The position numbers and the translations under genes are program-made. From Tetrahymena thermophila SB210 (lineage: Eukaryota; Ciliophora; Oligohymenophorea; Hymenostomatida; Tetrahymenidae), in contig NW_002476405.1 of assembly GCF_000189635.1 (NCBI RefSeq), positions 186,001 through 250,000 on the forward strand: DNA of 64,000 nucleotides. Reading direction: 5' to 3'. The notes beneath the pieces were generated by a model, which was not told where the DNA came from, did no database searches, and saw only the letters and a list, made by a program, of their open reading frames with translations. Below, piece after piece: positions 50,632-64,000 of the stretch (position 1 is the stretch's first letter; each line of letters starts with the position of its first letter).

Positions 50632-53006
50632 ATGAAATACCTAACAATAATAACCATATTTATATCTTTCTTCAAGGCATTTGCTAATAATTACCTCAGT
50701 AAAAATATTACTCTTATTAAAAAAAACCATACTTTTAGTGATTAAGCAAGTGCATGCCCTTAAAAAATAAAAAAATTAGAGTTTCCTGCTTCTACTTAAA
50801 ACATCTTCTAAATGAAAAATATATACCTTCAAGATGAATAGTTTGCAACAATAGTAGTCTATAGTTAAACATAACCAGTTTAGATCATTTTATGGGATCT
50901 TTAAAAAGTAAATTATTAAGTTGTAACATTATAAATCAATGGGTCACCTTTATTGAAAGCATCAGATATAATTGTTTATGACACTGATTTAAGACTACTG
51001 ATTTTGATAATATAAGCAGATACGTTTGTGGTCTTTTAAAGACCTTTAAACACATTTTAATTCAACTTAGTCTAAGTAGTTAATATACCTAATTATTCAT
51101 CATCGATGACTCCTTTAATTACTGATATGTTTATAATAAAGGGATTGAATCAGCTTGTTATATTAGACTTCAATAACTTTAATCTTTTATTTTATGATCT
51201 TATTAGTTTTACAGGAGTTCCAGTTAAAGTTATAACAATTGGTATTCCAAATGAGGTTACTCCTGTATAATCTGCATTTTATGCAAGAAATATTCCTAAT
51301 ACAAATTATATTGCTTTGGTTGACTTTAGTTATGCATTAATTAGAGTCATTAATTACAAAACTAAAGAAATAGTTTTTACATCGAATGATAATATATCAA
51401 ACAGACCTTTGAATTATTCAATCCTAGGCGTTTATGCGAAAGATTCCCTCGTTATTTTTTACAATGATCACTATAATTCTTTGAACCTCAAATAAAGATA
51501 ATCCAACTTCCAGGTCTTCTCAGTGGATTAAAATCTTTAATTAATTAGTTAATTTTATGTAAAAATATTTTAAATTATTTCTATTCAGCAAAATTATTTT
51601 AAAAATACTTTGTTTAAGATTTTCTTTTCTTTTACTTTAAAAGGTAGTTTGTTAGAAGAAAAAATTTAATTTTTCTCTAACTTGATTTACTGAAAAATTT
51701 AACAAAAATTTAAAGATTAAATTTTTCAACTAAAAATTAAAGACATACGCATTTACTGTATAATTCAACTAAAATTGATTTTTTTAAATTATTTTTTTAA
51801 TAAGTTATTTTAAAATAAACATTTTCTAAAAATGAAAAAATATTTTTATAAACTTTTTTTAATTATTTATGTATTTTCATTATATAAAAATAGATAGACA
51901 ATCCTCAACCTCTTCAAAATTAACTAAAATCGATGTATATTTTATAAAACACTCCTCATGTTGTAACAACCCATAATTTAGGTGATGTATATATTTTCAG
52001 CCTTTATTCTGGTGAGTAGATAAGACACTATAAATTCGATAACTATACAACTTATGATGCTTAGTACCTTTAAGATTATTTAATGTTTTCTTCTTTTGAT
52101 AGAGATAAAAATTTAATCATCAGCTATTTTTTAGAATGGGACCAAGTTCTTTATCCTCAAGACAGAGATACCTCCACATAGGGAGTATGCGTAAGTTAAT
52201 GTGGAGATAAACAAGGCTACAATTAAGATTTACTTGCTTGTAGTACATGTGACCCAACTCTAAATTGTAAAACTTGTAGATTTCCTTCTGGTTATTGCGA
52301 CTAGTGCTATGAAGAGTTTTATCTTTCTTAGGGGTAGTGCTTGCCCTATTGCAAAGGAGAAACAGGATGTAATAAATAAATATAAAATTTCTAAAATTAG
52401 TTTCAATACTTAAAATTTTTGTAAAAGAAATATTCCTTTAACACAGGAAAAATCATCACCCATTAAAATCTTACCAGTGTTATATAAAAATTAACTATAT
52501 TCTTTTATTATATATATCATGTTTAAACTCAAGAAAATATTATTATTATTTCAAAAAAAGCTGCGACATTAGATAGCGATGGTAAATGCTAGTGTACTCA
52601 AGGGTATTATATGATTCATAACGATATATGCATCCCAAATCCTTGCAAGTAATGGGAATAGCCATAATATAATTATGAGTATTAATAAACTAGCTGTATA
52701 GATATTTGCGAAGAAGACTTATACTATGATATTGAAAATAAAGAATGTAGCTGTATATCAGGATATATTAAAATAGGTAGCTCTTGTAAATTAGATGTAA
52801 CAGGCATCTGTTTAATCATAGTTTTTATAATTATCCTCACTATAGCAATATACAAATACAGATTATCTTTAATATTTTAAAAATCAAAGGTTTTCTTTGA
52901 AGTTGATAATATCTAACAAGGTATCAAACTTAAGAAGTTTTTTGAGAGTAATAGTTAAAAAGTTTAATCAAAAAAGAATAAATAAAAGCAAAAACTAGAA
53001 GTTTGA
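50632..53006 (+). CDS. secreted/single-pass Cys-rich surface protein
   Basis: Two exons (50632-51558, 51894-53006) give 679 residues. A signal peptide (MKYLTIITIFISFFKAFA) opens the protein. Residues about 30-400 are beta-rich, with repeated strands suggesting a propeller-like fold. They are followed by two CxxC-type Cys-rich patches (CSTCDPTLNCKTCRF near 425-440 and CKCQC-like motifs near 530-610). One transmembrane segment (GICLIIVFIIILTIAIY, about 610-627) and a basic tail close it, so this is a type I membrane protein. It shares layout and local sequence style with the next gene downstream, suggesting a duplicated family. Its ligand is unknown. Confidence 0.8.
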
Positions 53007-54094
53007 AGTTAATTTTTAAACTTCTGTAAATTTCTTAAGATTGATTTAACGGAAATAAAGCTAATTTATATTTATTTTATATTAATAAATTCTTCTAAAA
53101 AAACCAAGTCTTCTTTTTAATGCAATATAAATTTATTCAAGCAATAAAAGATAAAAATATTCAAAATAAAAATTAAATACTTAATAGAAATATCAGTATT
53201 ATACATATTTAAATTTGGTATTGCTAAATAAAAAAGTAAAAAAATAAATGCCATTTAATTATTAATATTTCCTTCTTTTTTAACTGTAATAAGACTTATT
53301 CATTTCTTTCAAAATGTGTCTATTTCTTAATTAAAATTTTGACGTACCTCACAAAATTATCTTCTAATCTCGTTCTCTATTTCTTCTTAATTACAATAAA
53401 TATTTTCCCTCTCTTTTAAATTTAATAAAATAAATGTATTTTAACAGAATGCATGATACATTACTTAACAATTTACAATTTTATTAATCGCCTCAATTTT
53501 TTTTATATTAACAAGTTATTTTAAGAAGAATAAATAAGAAAGCTTATAAATATGAAAATTATAAAATAAAAATAAAAATATGATTTCCCAATCGAATTTT
53601 GAGTGACTGTAATAAAAAAAGATTCAATTTTTTAGCTAAATAGAAATACAAATCAGAAAAGTTAAAAATAAAAATATCTTTTTTTATTTATCAAAAATTA
53701 AATTAATTAATTAAAAAGTCAAATTGTCTTATTAGTAGTCTATCAAATGACAAATTTTCGCGCAATAAATAAATTAACTTTCTTTCTTACAAAAGTAATA
53801 TATAAGTTTAAATATAATTAAAAATAATATTGTTTTATATCACTTTTGAATAAAATTGATCAATTTGATAAAACAATATAATGAAAAATAAAAATTTGAT
53901 AGAATTGAGATGAATTTATAATTATATTTATTATTGTTGAGTGAAGTTAATCGAAATTAAATTATGTATCTGTAAAAAATATGATGAATTAAATTATAAT
54001 CGAGTAATCTTGGTACCGTATTAGTACTTTATGTATTAGTTTTCACTTATCTTTTTTTCAAGTAGATTGTCTATATAAATAAAAAAACCTTTAA
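53007..54094. other. intergenic region, no gene seen
   Basis: AT-rich. No frame or RNA was supported between the two related surface-protein genes. Confidence 0.6.
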
Positions 54095-57000
54095 ATGAGA
54101 GCCATAAAACTTAAGTTTCCATCAAAGACTGATATAATTTTGATTTTATTCTTTTTTAATCAATTAGTAAAAACAAATTCTGCATAAAATTTTTTGATTG
54201 ATCTTTGCTTTTTTTAATTAACACAAGCAAAAAAAATATTGCAAAAAGATTCAATTAAAGTAAAAGAAAGTAAAAAAGTATATCAATACATAAAGGACTT
54301 ACTCACTCTATAGAAAATAATTTTGAGTCATTTTAAAGAGATATTTTTAGTCATAAAAACAGCGAAAATAGTATAAAAATTATTAAAATCTTATAAAAAT
54401 GATACTGCATTTAGTCTTGTTAAAAATCCTTTGGGTTTTTATGTAATACGCCCAACAAATTTAAGGACAAACATCATTAGCTATATAATCAAATTCTTTA
54501 TCAACCACATCTTCTTCGTCAAATATTTTAACAAATGACACAGTTTTTTATAACAGCACTCAATTCTTAAGTACTTGTCCTAAGCTAAAAAATACATATT
54601 TGAATGGTAGACAAAATGTGGTAGCCTCTTAGCTATTTTAACTGGATGATTAAACTGTATTTGATGTTAGTCAGGAAACGAATCCTTATCAAATCACAAT
54701 TACAATATGGAAAAGCAGCGGAAAAGTTATTTAACAATTAACAGAAGTTAATAACTGTATTAATTTTTAATATGATAACCAAAGAAAAGTTCTATTGCTT
54801 CTTTGTTCTTCTACTGATGTGTATCTGTATTAATACAGCTCAGGGACCTTTGTTTTATTTTAGATATTTCAGAATCTAAATACACTATTAGTAACAGACG
54901 TTTAATTATAACCACAAACATCTCAAACTTAGTTTGCTACCCTTTGTTTCTAGGAAAGTGAGCTAAGATTTTGGTCTGTTGGTTCAGTATTACCTATTAA
55001 AACTCTATATTTGCATATACCAAATGCAAATTTAATACTTCCAAGTGCATTTAATTTTATTTTCATACCATACACAAAATATGTTGCAGTTTTTGACATT
55101 AACAGGTCAATAATTAGACTCATCGATACAGATACAGGAGATATTTTTAAAACATCTAACAGATATCTAAAATATGTTGTGGCTCATCCATTTAAAAACT
55201 TTATCCAATATAACTATCTTTGGAAATTGATAGTAGTATTAACATAAGAAAAATTAACAAAGACTCCTGCTTAGCGTATAACTACATTTTTCGCTAATGA
55301 TACCACACAGTATAATTCATTTAAAGTAATATCTTATTTTCATATAAATTTTACTTTTTAATTTTTTAGATTTAATATTATTTTGCAATACTTACTTCTT
55401 TTAAATTTTAAGCATTCTAATTTTAACATTAAAAAAAATATACTTTATTATTTAAATTCTCAAACAATTAAAAAAAAATTTGTAAATATCAGATATTTTT
55501 AATTTTTGATACTTTAAATCTTATTTTTTTACTAAAATAAAAAATTGTAGATTATAAATAAAATGCATTACATAAAACTATTAAAATTTTATTGATTACA
55601 AATAAATAATAAAATCAGTATTACTTGTCTGTCTTTCTGTTTTCTTTTGAATTTATATTTTTAATATTTACAAAAATAGATCGATTTCTAAAATGATTTC
55701 TAAAATAGAGTCACTTGCATGCACGTTCTTTAGGGTTCTGAAATGGTAGCCTTAGGTAACAAGGATGGTTCTATGTTTATTTATAACTTGATTACTGGGA
55801 AAAAGGTTCGTACGATTCAAGTAAGCAGCAATGAAGTACTTGATATCCTTCTTGAAGATAATGTTTTATATGTTTTAGCCAAAGATTAGAATGATGAAAC
55901 CCTCTTGCAATAATATGACTGGTTTAACAATTATTATGTAGAAACACGAATTACAAATCAGCCAGTTTGTGTTAATTAATGCAACAGCATTTAATATTAA
56001 TCTTCTGCATGGCTTGCCTGCAGATAATGCAATGCAGCTTTTAAATGTGCAAGTTGTAATGATTAAGGATGTGTGACTTGTATAAGTGGATTATATATTG
56101 ATTAAATAGTATTATCAAATGGAAAAACTCAAAATGTTTGCACATCTATTTGCTCATCAAATCAGTTTGGTAATTATTTTAAATATTTTTAACAATAAAT
56201 ATTAAAAAATATTTATATTAGGACTTGGTTTTGATAACTCTTCTAATACTTAATGTGTTGAAATATGTCCTAGTAATGTTTATGATTTTGATAATAAAGT
56301 GTGCAGTCTCAGTACTTCTATTGAAAATTCTTCTTAAGTATAAATACAATTAAATACTAACCTTTGATTAATTATTATTTATTTTAAATAGGAATATGGC
56401 ATAACAGCAAGTTTAAAAATATCACCAACTAATGATTAAATTATTATGATAGATTTCTCTAAAGCTATCTAATTCAACAAACAACACATACTTTCAGCTA
56501 CAAATTAAGTAGTATCAAATATGCAACAATGTGTTTTAGTTGACCTTTAAAAAATAAAGCCAACTGATTATTCTTACTCTGTTACCTTAGACGCCACAGA
56601 CAATACTTACATTTAGCTTTAACTTAAGTAATTCAAAATACAAATTCATATTTAATAATAAATTTAAATGGGAGCTAAAAATCTTTAAAATTCTTTAAAT
56701 TTTCTAAAAATATTGCTATTAAATTCAAAAGTTTTTTTTAATTAATATTTTTGGAAAATATTTAGAAAACCCACTTTATTTATTTACTTACTTAATTACT
56801 TACTTACTTAATTATTAACTTAATTTGTGAGTTGGTTTTTGATAATTAAATTTTTACAAATGATAGGTATTTAGGTTCAGGAGGTGTTAAAAATCCTATA
56901 TTAACAGTAACATTTGAAGGATAAACATGCTTTAAAGACTTAAATTATGTTCCTCTTGGACCTTCTATGATAAATCCAGGAATATAACTCACTTTACCAT

Positions 57001-58589
57001 GGAATTTAGTAAACTATGATCCAGGAACGAAATAAACTTCTTAAACAATCTCGTAGACAACAAAAGGAGTTAGTACAGCTGTAGCTTCTGCCACTATACC
57101 TCTTGCTTTAATGAATATAATGTATATCTTTTGGCTATTAATAAATGTGTTTTAACTTGTCAGCTTTTTGCTTTACTTAAATGTGCTTTATCCCATAAAC
57201 GTTACAGATTTCTTTAGGTCTTTCAAATCTTTTAATATGAATTTTTTACCAACTTTTGGTTTAAAATTTGATAGTGCAACATAAAAATACACATTTTTAG
57301 GAGAGACAATATCAGATTAAACTCCAGCTGCTCCATTTGTTAGAGAAGGAATGACTTCATCATTTTTCCTAAATGGATTGAAATTCATTTAAACATTTTT
57401 TATTTTATATGCAGTATTATTTATTGTTAGAATTGTGGCAAGACACATGAAGGTAAACTGCAGAAAAGTTCCTGAAGATGCTGGCTTTTTCCATAAACTA
57501 ACTGCTTTAGCATAACAAAAACTTGAATTTACTATGATTATAACATCTCATCAATCTACTTTGCTTTCGTTTTCTGTTAGTATTTTTTTATAGTTTATGG
57601 GATTTTCATCTTAAAATGCTATGAATGTGATTTCATTTATTGTTGCAATATTTGCTTTTATTTACCTCATATTTTTCTTGAAAAATTGCTACTAAAAAGT
57701 GAATTTACATGAAATGGTTGTAGGCTCTAAGATTTCTGATAAGCTTGTTGATGAAAAACTGAAAGATAAGTACGAGAAATATAAAATGCAGTACGGTATT
57801 CTATATTGGAGTGTGAATTTTATATTCTATGGAAGAAGAAATTACCATGTTTTTATGATGTTTAGATAAGTTTTAGTGCCTTTTGTTGTAGTTTTTTTTA
57901 ATAAATTTACCTTTGTATCTATATTTATCCTCATAGGAATATACGGATTGACAACTATTTTCTTGATACTCTATCGTCCTTTCGATAGAAAGTTAGTAGG
58001 CTATTTAAATGCTTTTAATGATATGGTGATGACTTTGATTTTGTGTTTGATTTTTTATATTCATTCAATAAATGAAAGCTCTGGCTAAACTCTGAGTAAA
58101 TCAGATGTGGAAAAGCAAGTAAATGTAGGATGGGTGATCATTTCTCTTTTGCTTCTTCTTTTCTTAATAAATGTAATAAGTGGTATTGTTCTGGAGTGGG
58201 AAAGTATAGTAGAAGCCTTCAACAATCTGAAGTAAAAGCTTCGTGAATATACCAAAAGCCACTCAGTAGAGTTAAAAGATAACGAAGAAAAAATTGGATT
58301 GAATAAATCTTAGTCATTCCAATAAGACGAAGAAAAAATTAATAGTATTTTCAAAGACTCTCTTAAAAAGAAAAATAAAAATGTAAATTTAAACCAAGAA
58401 AAAGTAAAATAGGCATAAGAAATATCATTACAAGATGCAGAGCTCAGTGAAGTAAATATTTCATAAACTTCTAAACCTTTAAATAAATAATCTCCCTCTC
58501 CAAAGAAAGGAAATAAGAGATTTGCTAAAAACCCTGACTTGCAAGACTCATAAAATAAATAATTGAAAATATAAGAGTTTGATCTATGA
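54095..58589 (+). CDS. Cys-rich multipass membrane protein with beta-propeller-like ectodomain
   Basis: Six exons (54095-54434, 54466-55325, 55734-56169, 56222-56337, 56392-56627, 56867-58589) give 1236 residues. A signal peptide (ILILFFFNQLVKTNSA) is followed by a beta-rich ectodomain. That contains repeats such as IPYTKYVAVFDINRSIIRL and VALGNKDGSMFIYN, which read like WD/PQQ-type blades. A compact Cys-rich patch follows (CNAAFKCASCNDQGCVTC, near 490). About nine transmembrane segments lie between residues 745 and 1105, then a charged Lys/Gln tail. The first exon beyond the signal peptide has weak coding character, so it may contain a missed intron. The ectodomain plus multipass architecture parallels the gene at 12506-16370. 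It is probably a surface receptor or channel-like protein, with function unknown. Confidence 0.8.
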
Positions 58590-59457
58590 TAAAAAAATTT
58601 AAATTTAATATTTTTATTTATTAATAAAATTTCTCATTTTGATTTAATAAATTTGATAAATTATTTGTTATTTTATTTATTATTTTATCTATATTTAGCT
58701 CGTATATTATCTTATTTATTAAATATTAATTTAGTAACAAAATCAAAAATTAAAACAACTACTCGAATAAAAAAAATAATTATCTGTAAATAAGAAAATT
58801 TTATAAATCAGTAAAGTTGTAAACAAAAATGATTAATAAACTTTTAAGTATTTTTTTAAGTATTTAAAAGTATAATAAATAGGTATTTTATAATCTAAAT
58901 AAATTCAAATTAAAAAATACTAAGATTTTGATGAGCTAAACAGAAATCACAAAAATCAGTTAAAAAAATTAGATTAGCATTTTAAATTCAATAATCTATT
59001 TATTTATTATCTAAAAATATTTTTATTTTTCTAGCATTTTTAATATTTTAGAATTGTTTGTTGTCTAACCTTTTTTTCTTTTTCATTTGAATGCTGAAGT
59101 ATTTAGTTTTGAATTTAATAATTTATTTTTATCAAATTAAAATTTATTATTGGAAACGATGGTAAATTATTAATTATTTGTCAAAAATTAATTTAGAAAT
59201 AGAAAAATTAACAATTAATGAAATAATACTTAGTTAATTACCTCATTTCTTAATTATTAAGCATAATACTATTTTGAATTTTCATAAATTGATTAAATTT
59301 ACTTTCATCTTTTAAAATATTCCTACTAATTTTATTTTGGAAGAAAGAAAATTTGAATTAGCAAATAAAACGATTAAAGAAGTGTTTATAGTAAAATTTT
59401 AATTAGTAAAGATGCTTTAAAATTTAGCTTTGAAAAATATGATTTTGGATTATAAAC
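58590..59457. other. intergenic region, no gene seen
   Basis: AT-rich with no supported frame. It contains the promoter of the 5-phosphatase gene. Confidence 0.6.
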
Positions 59458-62295
59458 ATGATCAGAAAAAAATCAAAAAGGTATAAATTATTTCCTAATT
59501 TATTTTATTATTTCAAAGTTACGGAAACACTAATGAACAAAAAATTATCACTGACTGTAATCTAATAAATGCATAAAAGAACATAATTAAACTTTAATAT
59601 TTTTGCTTTATTTTTATTTTTCATTTTGCAATATTTATGCATGAATGAATGAATCAATTAATTAATTATCAAATAAATAAATATATTATTAGTCTTTGCT
59701 TGGTTGTTTATATACTAAATGTATTTATTTATTATCCAATATCACTTGAAATTTAATTTTTATCATCAAAAAACTTTGATTTTGTTTATTCAAGCAAAGA
59801 CTATAATTTAACAAAAACTAGGAAACGATATTCTAACACCAATAGGTTATAAAAATTATACCGATTAGCATTTAGAGAGATTGAAAAGAGGCAGTTGATT
59901 TGGATGGAAACTAGATCTAAGTCAGAATTTTCCAACTACAATGGAGTTTAAGGCAATCAAGAATATGAAAATAATGATATCATAAATGATCGAATTAACA
60001 AAAAGATAACGCAAGAAATTTAATAGAATTTTGGATCATTTTAGTATAAAGAGCTAAAGGATGAAAGTTAGTTAGGAACGGAAAGACCCAATTTACCTAC
60101 GAACATAGATCCTATTTTTCACAGCTATTCATGCAACTATCTAACTGATAAAGTAGAAGATGAAAAGTAGATTACTGATGAAGCGTTCTAGCATTCAATT
60201 GAATTCTATGCAAAAAATAATAAAGAACAAAACAAAATAAATAATAAATCTGATAATTCTTCTAATAATAGCCTAAAAAAAAGCAATAGCATTATCGATG
60301 AGCAGCATCCTTAAATGAATTTCTAAATAATACGCCAAATTTTATAAGATTTAGTCAAAGATGAGTAATAAAATAATGGAGTTTAGATCAAAGAAAATGA
60401 ATATAGAAAGAAATTTAGTTATGGAAGAGAATCAGCTCTCTAATGGAAAAACTAGTCTTTACCTCATCCATCTCAAACTAAATACCTAAGAATTGCAACA
60501 TTAACATGTAACAACTTCATATAAATTTTAAATTCAATTTTCCAATAAAACTCATAAAATGAAATTTTAATAAAGAGTTAAGAAAGTACTCAGAAATATC
60601 TCAGCAATTATTTATTTAATTAAAAATTTATAAAACAAAGAGAATTTCAACACCTAAAAAATTAATGCATCTGCACTAATACAAATCAAATCAAATACCA
60701 ATAAAAAAAATTAACTTTACAATCACCAAAAGCTTGATTGACATGAATTGATTAATCTATTTCTTTATTGGCCAAATAAACATATATTTTTTCTTTTAAA
60801 TCTGGTTTCAATTTGATTCAACTTACATGTAAAAAATATAAAGTAATTGTAGCCAAATTACTGATATAGAATTCATTCTGAAACGAAAAAGATAATTTTG
60901 TGCTAATAATAATAGCTACTTTAATAATTCATGATATAGCCAGTAAAAAATTTAATAGAAAAGCTGGATGATATTTAAAAATTTTAATAAATCTAAAATA
61001 TGACTAAGTTATTTTATCTCCTTTAAACTATTTAATCATCTATAAAATTTGTTTAGATATATTATGAAATATATTTTTAATATAATCATGGCAAGTTATA
61101 AAAATTAAAAACATTAGACTATTATAAAAGATCAAATAAAAGCATAAAAGAGTAAATCAAGTATAAATAAATACCAAAAAAACTCAAAAATACAAAAATA
61201 GAATAGATATATTTAATCAAAATTAAAGCAAACTAAATAAAAAATGATAAAAAATAAATCAATTAATTTTAACAAAATAATTTAAATATGATTTTTGCTA
61301 TTATAAAGCTACTTAAGCAAATTTTTTAATCAACAAATTTTATAGTTTGATAGAACAATTATATTCTTATCAATTTTATTTTTGAGATAGGGAATTTGCA
61401 TGGGAGCTGTCCAACAGACAATTTAGCTGAAATTTTAGCTTTTTTGAATTAGGCAAGTCACCATTTAGTTGTAATAGGTACTTAAGAATGTGAGAGATCG
61501 ATTGCTGCTTCATTTTTTAATTCTTCTAAAAGCAAATGGGAACAAGCAATTTTAGATAATATGTCAAATAGTTATGTTAAAGTACACTCTTTAAAAATGA
61601 ATGCTTTGCATTTGATCGTCTTAAGTCACAAAATACTTAGACCATACATAAAGAATATTTAAAGCGATAAAAGAGCTACAGGAATAGCGAATTACTTAGG
61701 AAATAAAGGGGGACTAGGAATAAGTTTTGATATTGGAAAAAGAAGTTATTTATTTGTTAATTTGCATCTTTCTTCTGGAAAAGAAAATAAAGAACGAAGA
61801 AACAAAGATTTCTTATCTGTAGAAAATTATTTAAATTTAGGCAAGCAAATTTCGAATATGGAAAGAAGTAGCCAAGATCGAGTGTCAAATAGATTTGATT
61901 ATGTTTTTTTTATTGGAGATATGAATTATAGAATTAATATAGATATTGGAAATAAAGATATTCATGAACATAATTATATATAACTGCTTTTACACGATTA
62001 GCTCATTCAAGAAATCGAACTAATAGCTTCTGATTTCAAAGAAGGGATGATCACCTTCCCTCCTACTTACAAATTGGATCTCACTTATAACAGATTTTAC
62101 ACAGGCAAAAAAAAAAGATAACCAGCCTGGACTGACAGAATTCTTTACAAATCGTATAAATAAAATACTATGTTTTAAATAAGCTACGACAGTAATACTA
62201 ACATCATGGGGTCTGATCATAGACCTGTTTATGCATAATTTTTAGTACAGCATATCTTTTAAAGTAAGGACGATTAAACCATAAAATACTTTTGA
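59458..62295 (+). CDS. inositol polyphosphate 5-phosphatase
   Basis: Three exons (59458-59480, 59795-60507, 61391-62295) give 546 residues. A Gln/Asn-rich N-terminus of about 235 residues precedes the catalytic domain. Its signatures are in order: TWNLHGSCPTDN (the W codon spans the 883-base intron), GTQE, GNKGG (~350), FVNLHL, FIGDMNYRI (~420), FPPTYK (~468), RQPAWTDRIL (~489) and GSDHRPVYA (~520). These are the Mg-dependent DNase I-like catalytic residues of the family, which removes the 5-phosphate from phosphoinositides such as PI(4,5)P2 or from soluble inositol phosphates. No Sac, SH2, PH or CaaX element is visible. The 23-base first exon is inferred from frame continuity, because the open frame upstream of ATG 59904 clearly continues as coding sequence (REIEKRQLIW). 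Confidence 0.9.
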
Positions 62296-63228
62296 ATAAA
62301 AAACTAATAAAACACTCACCTATTCCACTTATTAAAAAATAAAATCATCAAAAAATCAACCAATCTATCAATCAATCAATAATCAATTAAAGTATTTAAT
62401 TAATTATAACATTATTTATTTATTAACTCATTTTCCTATTAAATAAAGTATACAAAAATATATTTATTTTAAATTAAATTTTTAAATTAAAAATTAATTA
62501 AATTTACATAATTATTTATTTGTTTATCCTGTGTGCATTCATTCATTTAAACAAATATTTAATTAATAGTTTTGAGTTTGATAATTATTTTTTATCCACC
62601 TTGATTTCTTACAATATTAAATTAAGAATTCAATTTTACAAAATGTTTTTGGTTTAATTTAATTTTTTTATTTTTTGAACATTAAAATTAAGGTTATTTA
62701 GTTAGATCTTTAGTAAAAACTGTATTATTTTCAAAAAATATTTTAGATTTTAATTTATTTTGAGATCAATAATTATATATCGGGATTAATTAAATTTAAA
62801 AAATTGTATTTTTACCAAAATTATAATTTAACAGAATTATCATTTTTACTATTTGTTCATTCATTTTAGATAAAAATAAACAATTTCTACTTAGAATTTA
62901 AGAAATTAAGTAAAATTTTCAAGTTAAGTTAATAAGTCTAATTGTTCGTTGATAGATGCTTAGCCAATTTTATAATAATTCTTCTTTAAGATGAATTAAC
63001 ACATTTAAAGCAAGCAAGCAACATTTTAATTTTTAACAAAGATAAATTCTTTTTAAGACAAAATAGAGAGACATATAGACAAAGAATGTTTGTGTTATTA
63101 AATTTATTAGACTTTATAATATTTAATTAATTAATTTGATTTTTAGAGAGAAGGTTTAGCTCTTTTTATAGCTTAAGTAGAAAAAGCAAAAGATATTTAT
63201 AAACAAAGGAAAGTTTAAATTTTGAAAA
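62296..63228. other. intergenic region, no gene seen
   Basis: AT-rich, with an ATCA/ATTA simple-repeat cluster near 62350-62400. No gene was recognised. Confidence 0.6.
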
Positions 63229-64000
63229 ATGAAGACTTGCTATTATGAGCTTCTAGGTGTTGACAGGAAGGCAACAGATGAAGAAATTAAAAAGGTAAAT
63301 AAAAAAATTTAAGCAGCTCATTTATTTTAAAGGCTGAGTTAGCTAGAAAATTTGTTTATTAATGCAATGAGAAAACAAAATCTAAAAGGATTATTTTTAA
63401 TTAGGCATATAAAAAAATGGCTTTAAAGTATCACCCAGATAAGAATAGAGAAACAGATACAAAGGAAATCTTTTAAAGTAAATATTAAATGGTTATTTGC
63501 TTTTAGAAAATGATTATAATTGTAAATAAATAGATCTTATAGAAGCTTATGAAGTGTTGAGTGATCCAAATGAAAGAGCCTGGTATGATTCACACAGAGA
63601 ATAAATTTTGAAAGGTACAGGGGGAGATGACATGAGTAAAGAGGAAATGGAATAAGCAACATATGGTTTTAACATTTGGCCATATTTTAGTCATTCATGT
63701 TACAAAGGTTTTGATGAATCACAAGAAAATAATTTTTACTAAGTTTATACTGAAGTTTTTGATAAAATAAAAAATGAAGAATATACTGCTTATCGTTTCT
63801 AGTAGGATTTCAATGATGAAGAGGAAAAAGTAGAAGAATATGTTGCTCCTCCAGGTAATTAATTATCTTTTAAAATGTTTTATATAAAATTAAGGTTAAA
63901 AATTCAAGATATTACTTTAAAAGAGGAATCTTTTATGATTCAAAAAAAGCAAATAGGGATATTTTCCAAAAGCTTAAAATGGCTTTAAAAAATATTATTT
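63229..64000 (+). CDS. DNAJC21/JJJ1-type J-domain protein, 5' part
   Basis: Exons 63229-63294, 63405-63477 and 63534-63854 are followed by a fourth that runs out of the window. The protein opens directly with the J domain: CYYELLGVDRKATDEEIKK, then YKKMALKYHPDKN with the HPD triad at 32-34, and LIEAYEVLSDPNERAWYDSH. After it comes the run typical of DNAJC21/JJJ1: an IL-G linker, then YFSHSCYKGFDE and NNFYQVYTEVFDKIKNEE. These proteins recruit Hsp70 to recycle the export factor Arx1 from late 60S ribosomal particles. The zinc fingers that would complete the assignment lie beyond the window. The splice after 63854 leads to two possible frames that I cannot decide between. Confidence 0.85.

Noticed and set aside
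59412-59480. ATG 59412 as an earlier start of the 5-phosphatase
   Set aside because: Its phase at the splice donor puts the next exon in a frame that soon hits TGA, whereas ATG 59458 keeps the catalytic frame.
63507-63533. A shorter 29-base second intron in the DNAJC21-like gene
   Set aside because: It also keeps frame but inserts nine residues between J-domain helices III and IV. The 56-base intron gives the canonical spacing F-x-x-L-x-EAY.
1-64000. CRISPR arrays, rRNA or tRNA genes, reverse transcriptase, integrase or capsid genes
   Set aside because: I looked for spaced direct repeats, cloverleaf-like GC-rich segments and element-type proteins and found none.

Overview
Organism. The window is strongly AT-rich. 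Long reading frames only appear when TAA and TAG are read as glutamine and TGA is the sole stop. That code, the Gln/Asn-rich low-complexity proteins, the short AT-rich GT-AG introns, and the large families of Cys-rich multipass membrane proteins point to an oligohymenophorean ciliate, most like Tetrahymena. I traced every gene with this code. All multi-exon models below close to a whole number of codons, which is independent support for the splice sites I chose. No virus-like element was recognised.

Layout. 0.7-20.3 kb is a recombining local array. Two near-identical UvrD-like helicase genes (A, 1921-5431; B, 7132-10649) sit in a head-to-tail 5.2-kb tandem duplication. Each is preceded by a broken 3' fragment of a Cys-rich membrane-protein gene. 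The intact homologue of that membrane gene is at 12506-16370, followed by a 3'-end scrap of another helicase copy and then a diverged third helicase (C, 17192-20323).

20.9-32.4 kb holds a 1444-residue coiled-coil protein on the minus strand, a leucine-rich-repeat gene in which each internal exon is one repeat, and a polytopic membrane protein. 33.6-40.0 kb holds two plus-strand genes: one with an axonemal dynein light-chain (p28/AXDND1-like) domain and one with an EF-hand. 41.0-44.6 kb holds a small single-pass membrane protein, a doubtful tiny gene and an Asn-rich membrane protein. 45.3-48.4 kb holds two minus-strand genes: a B-box-like zinc protein with a poly-Asn tract, and a probable Mediator subunit 27. 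50.6-58.6 kb holds two related secreted or membrane Cys-rich proteins. 59.5-62.3 kb is an inositol-polyphosphate 5-phosphatase, and the window ends inside a DNAJC21/JJJ1-type J-protein gene.

How the genes relate. There are no operons. Most genes are separated by 0.3-2 kb of very AT-rich DNA with no signal I can read. The biological links are within families: the helicase/membrane-protein array, and the three Cys-rich surface-type proteins, two of which are adjacent. Housekeeping genes (Med27-like, 5-phosphatase, DNAJC21-like) and probable ciliary genes (the dynein light-chain-domain protein and perhaps the coiled-coil protein) are interspersed.
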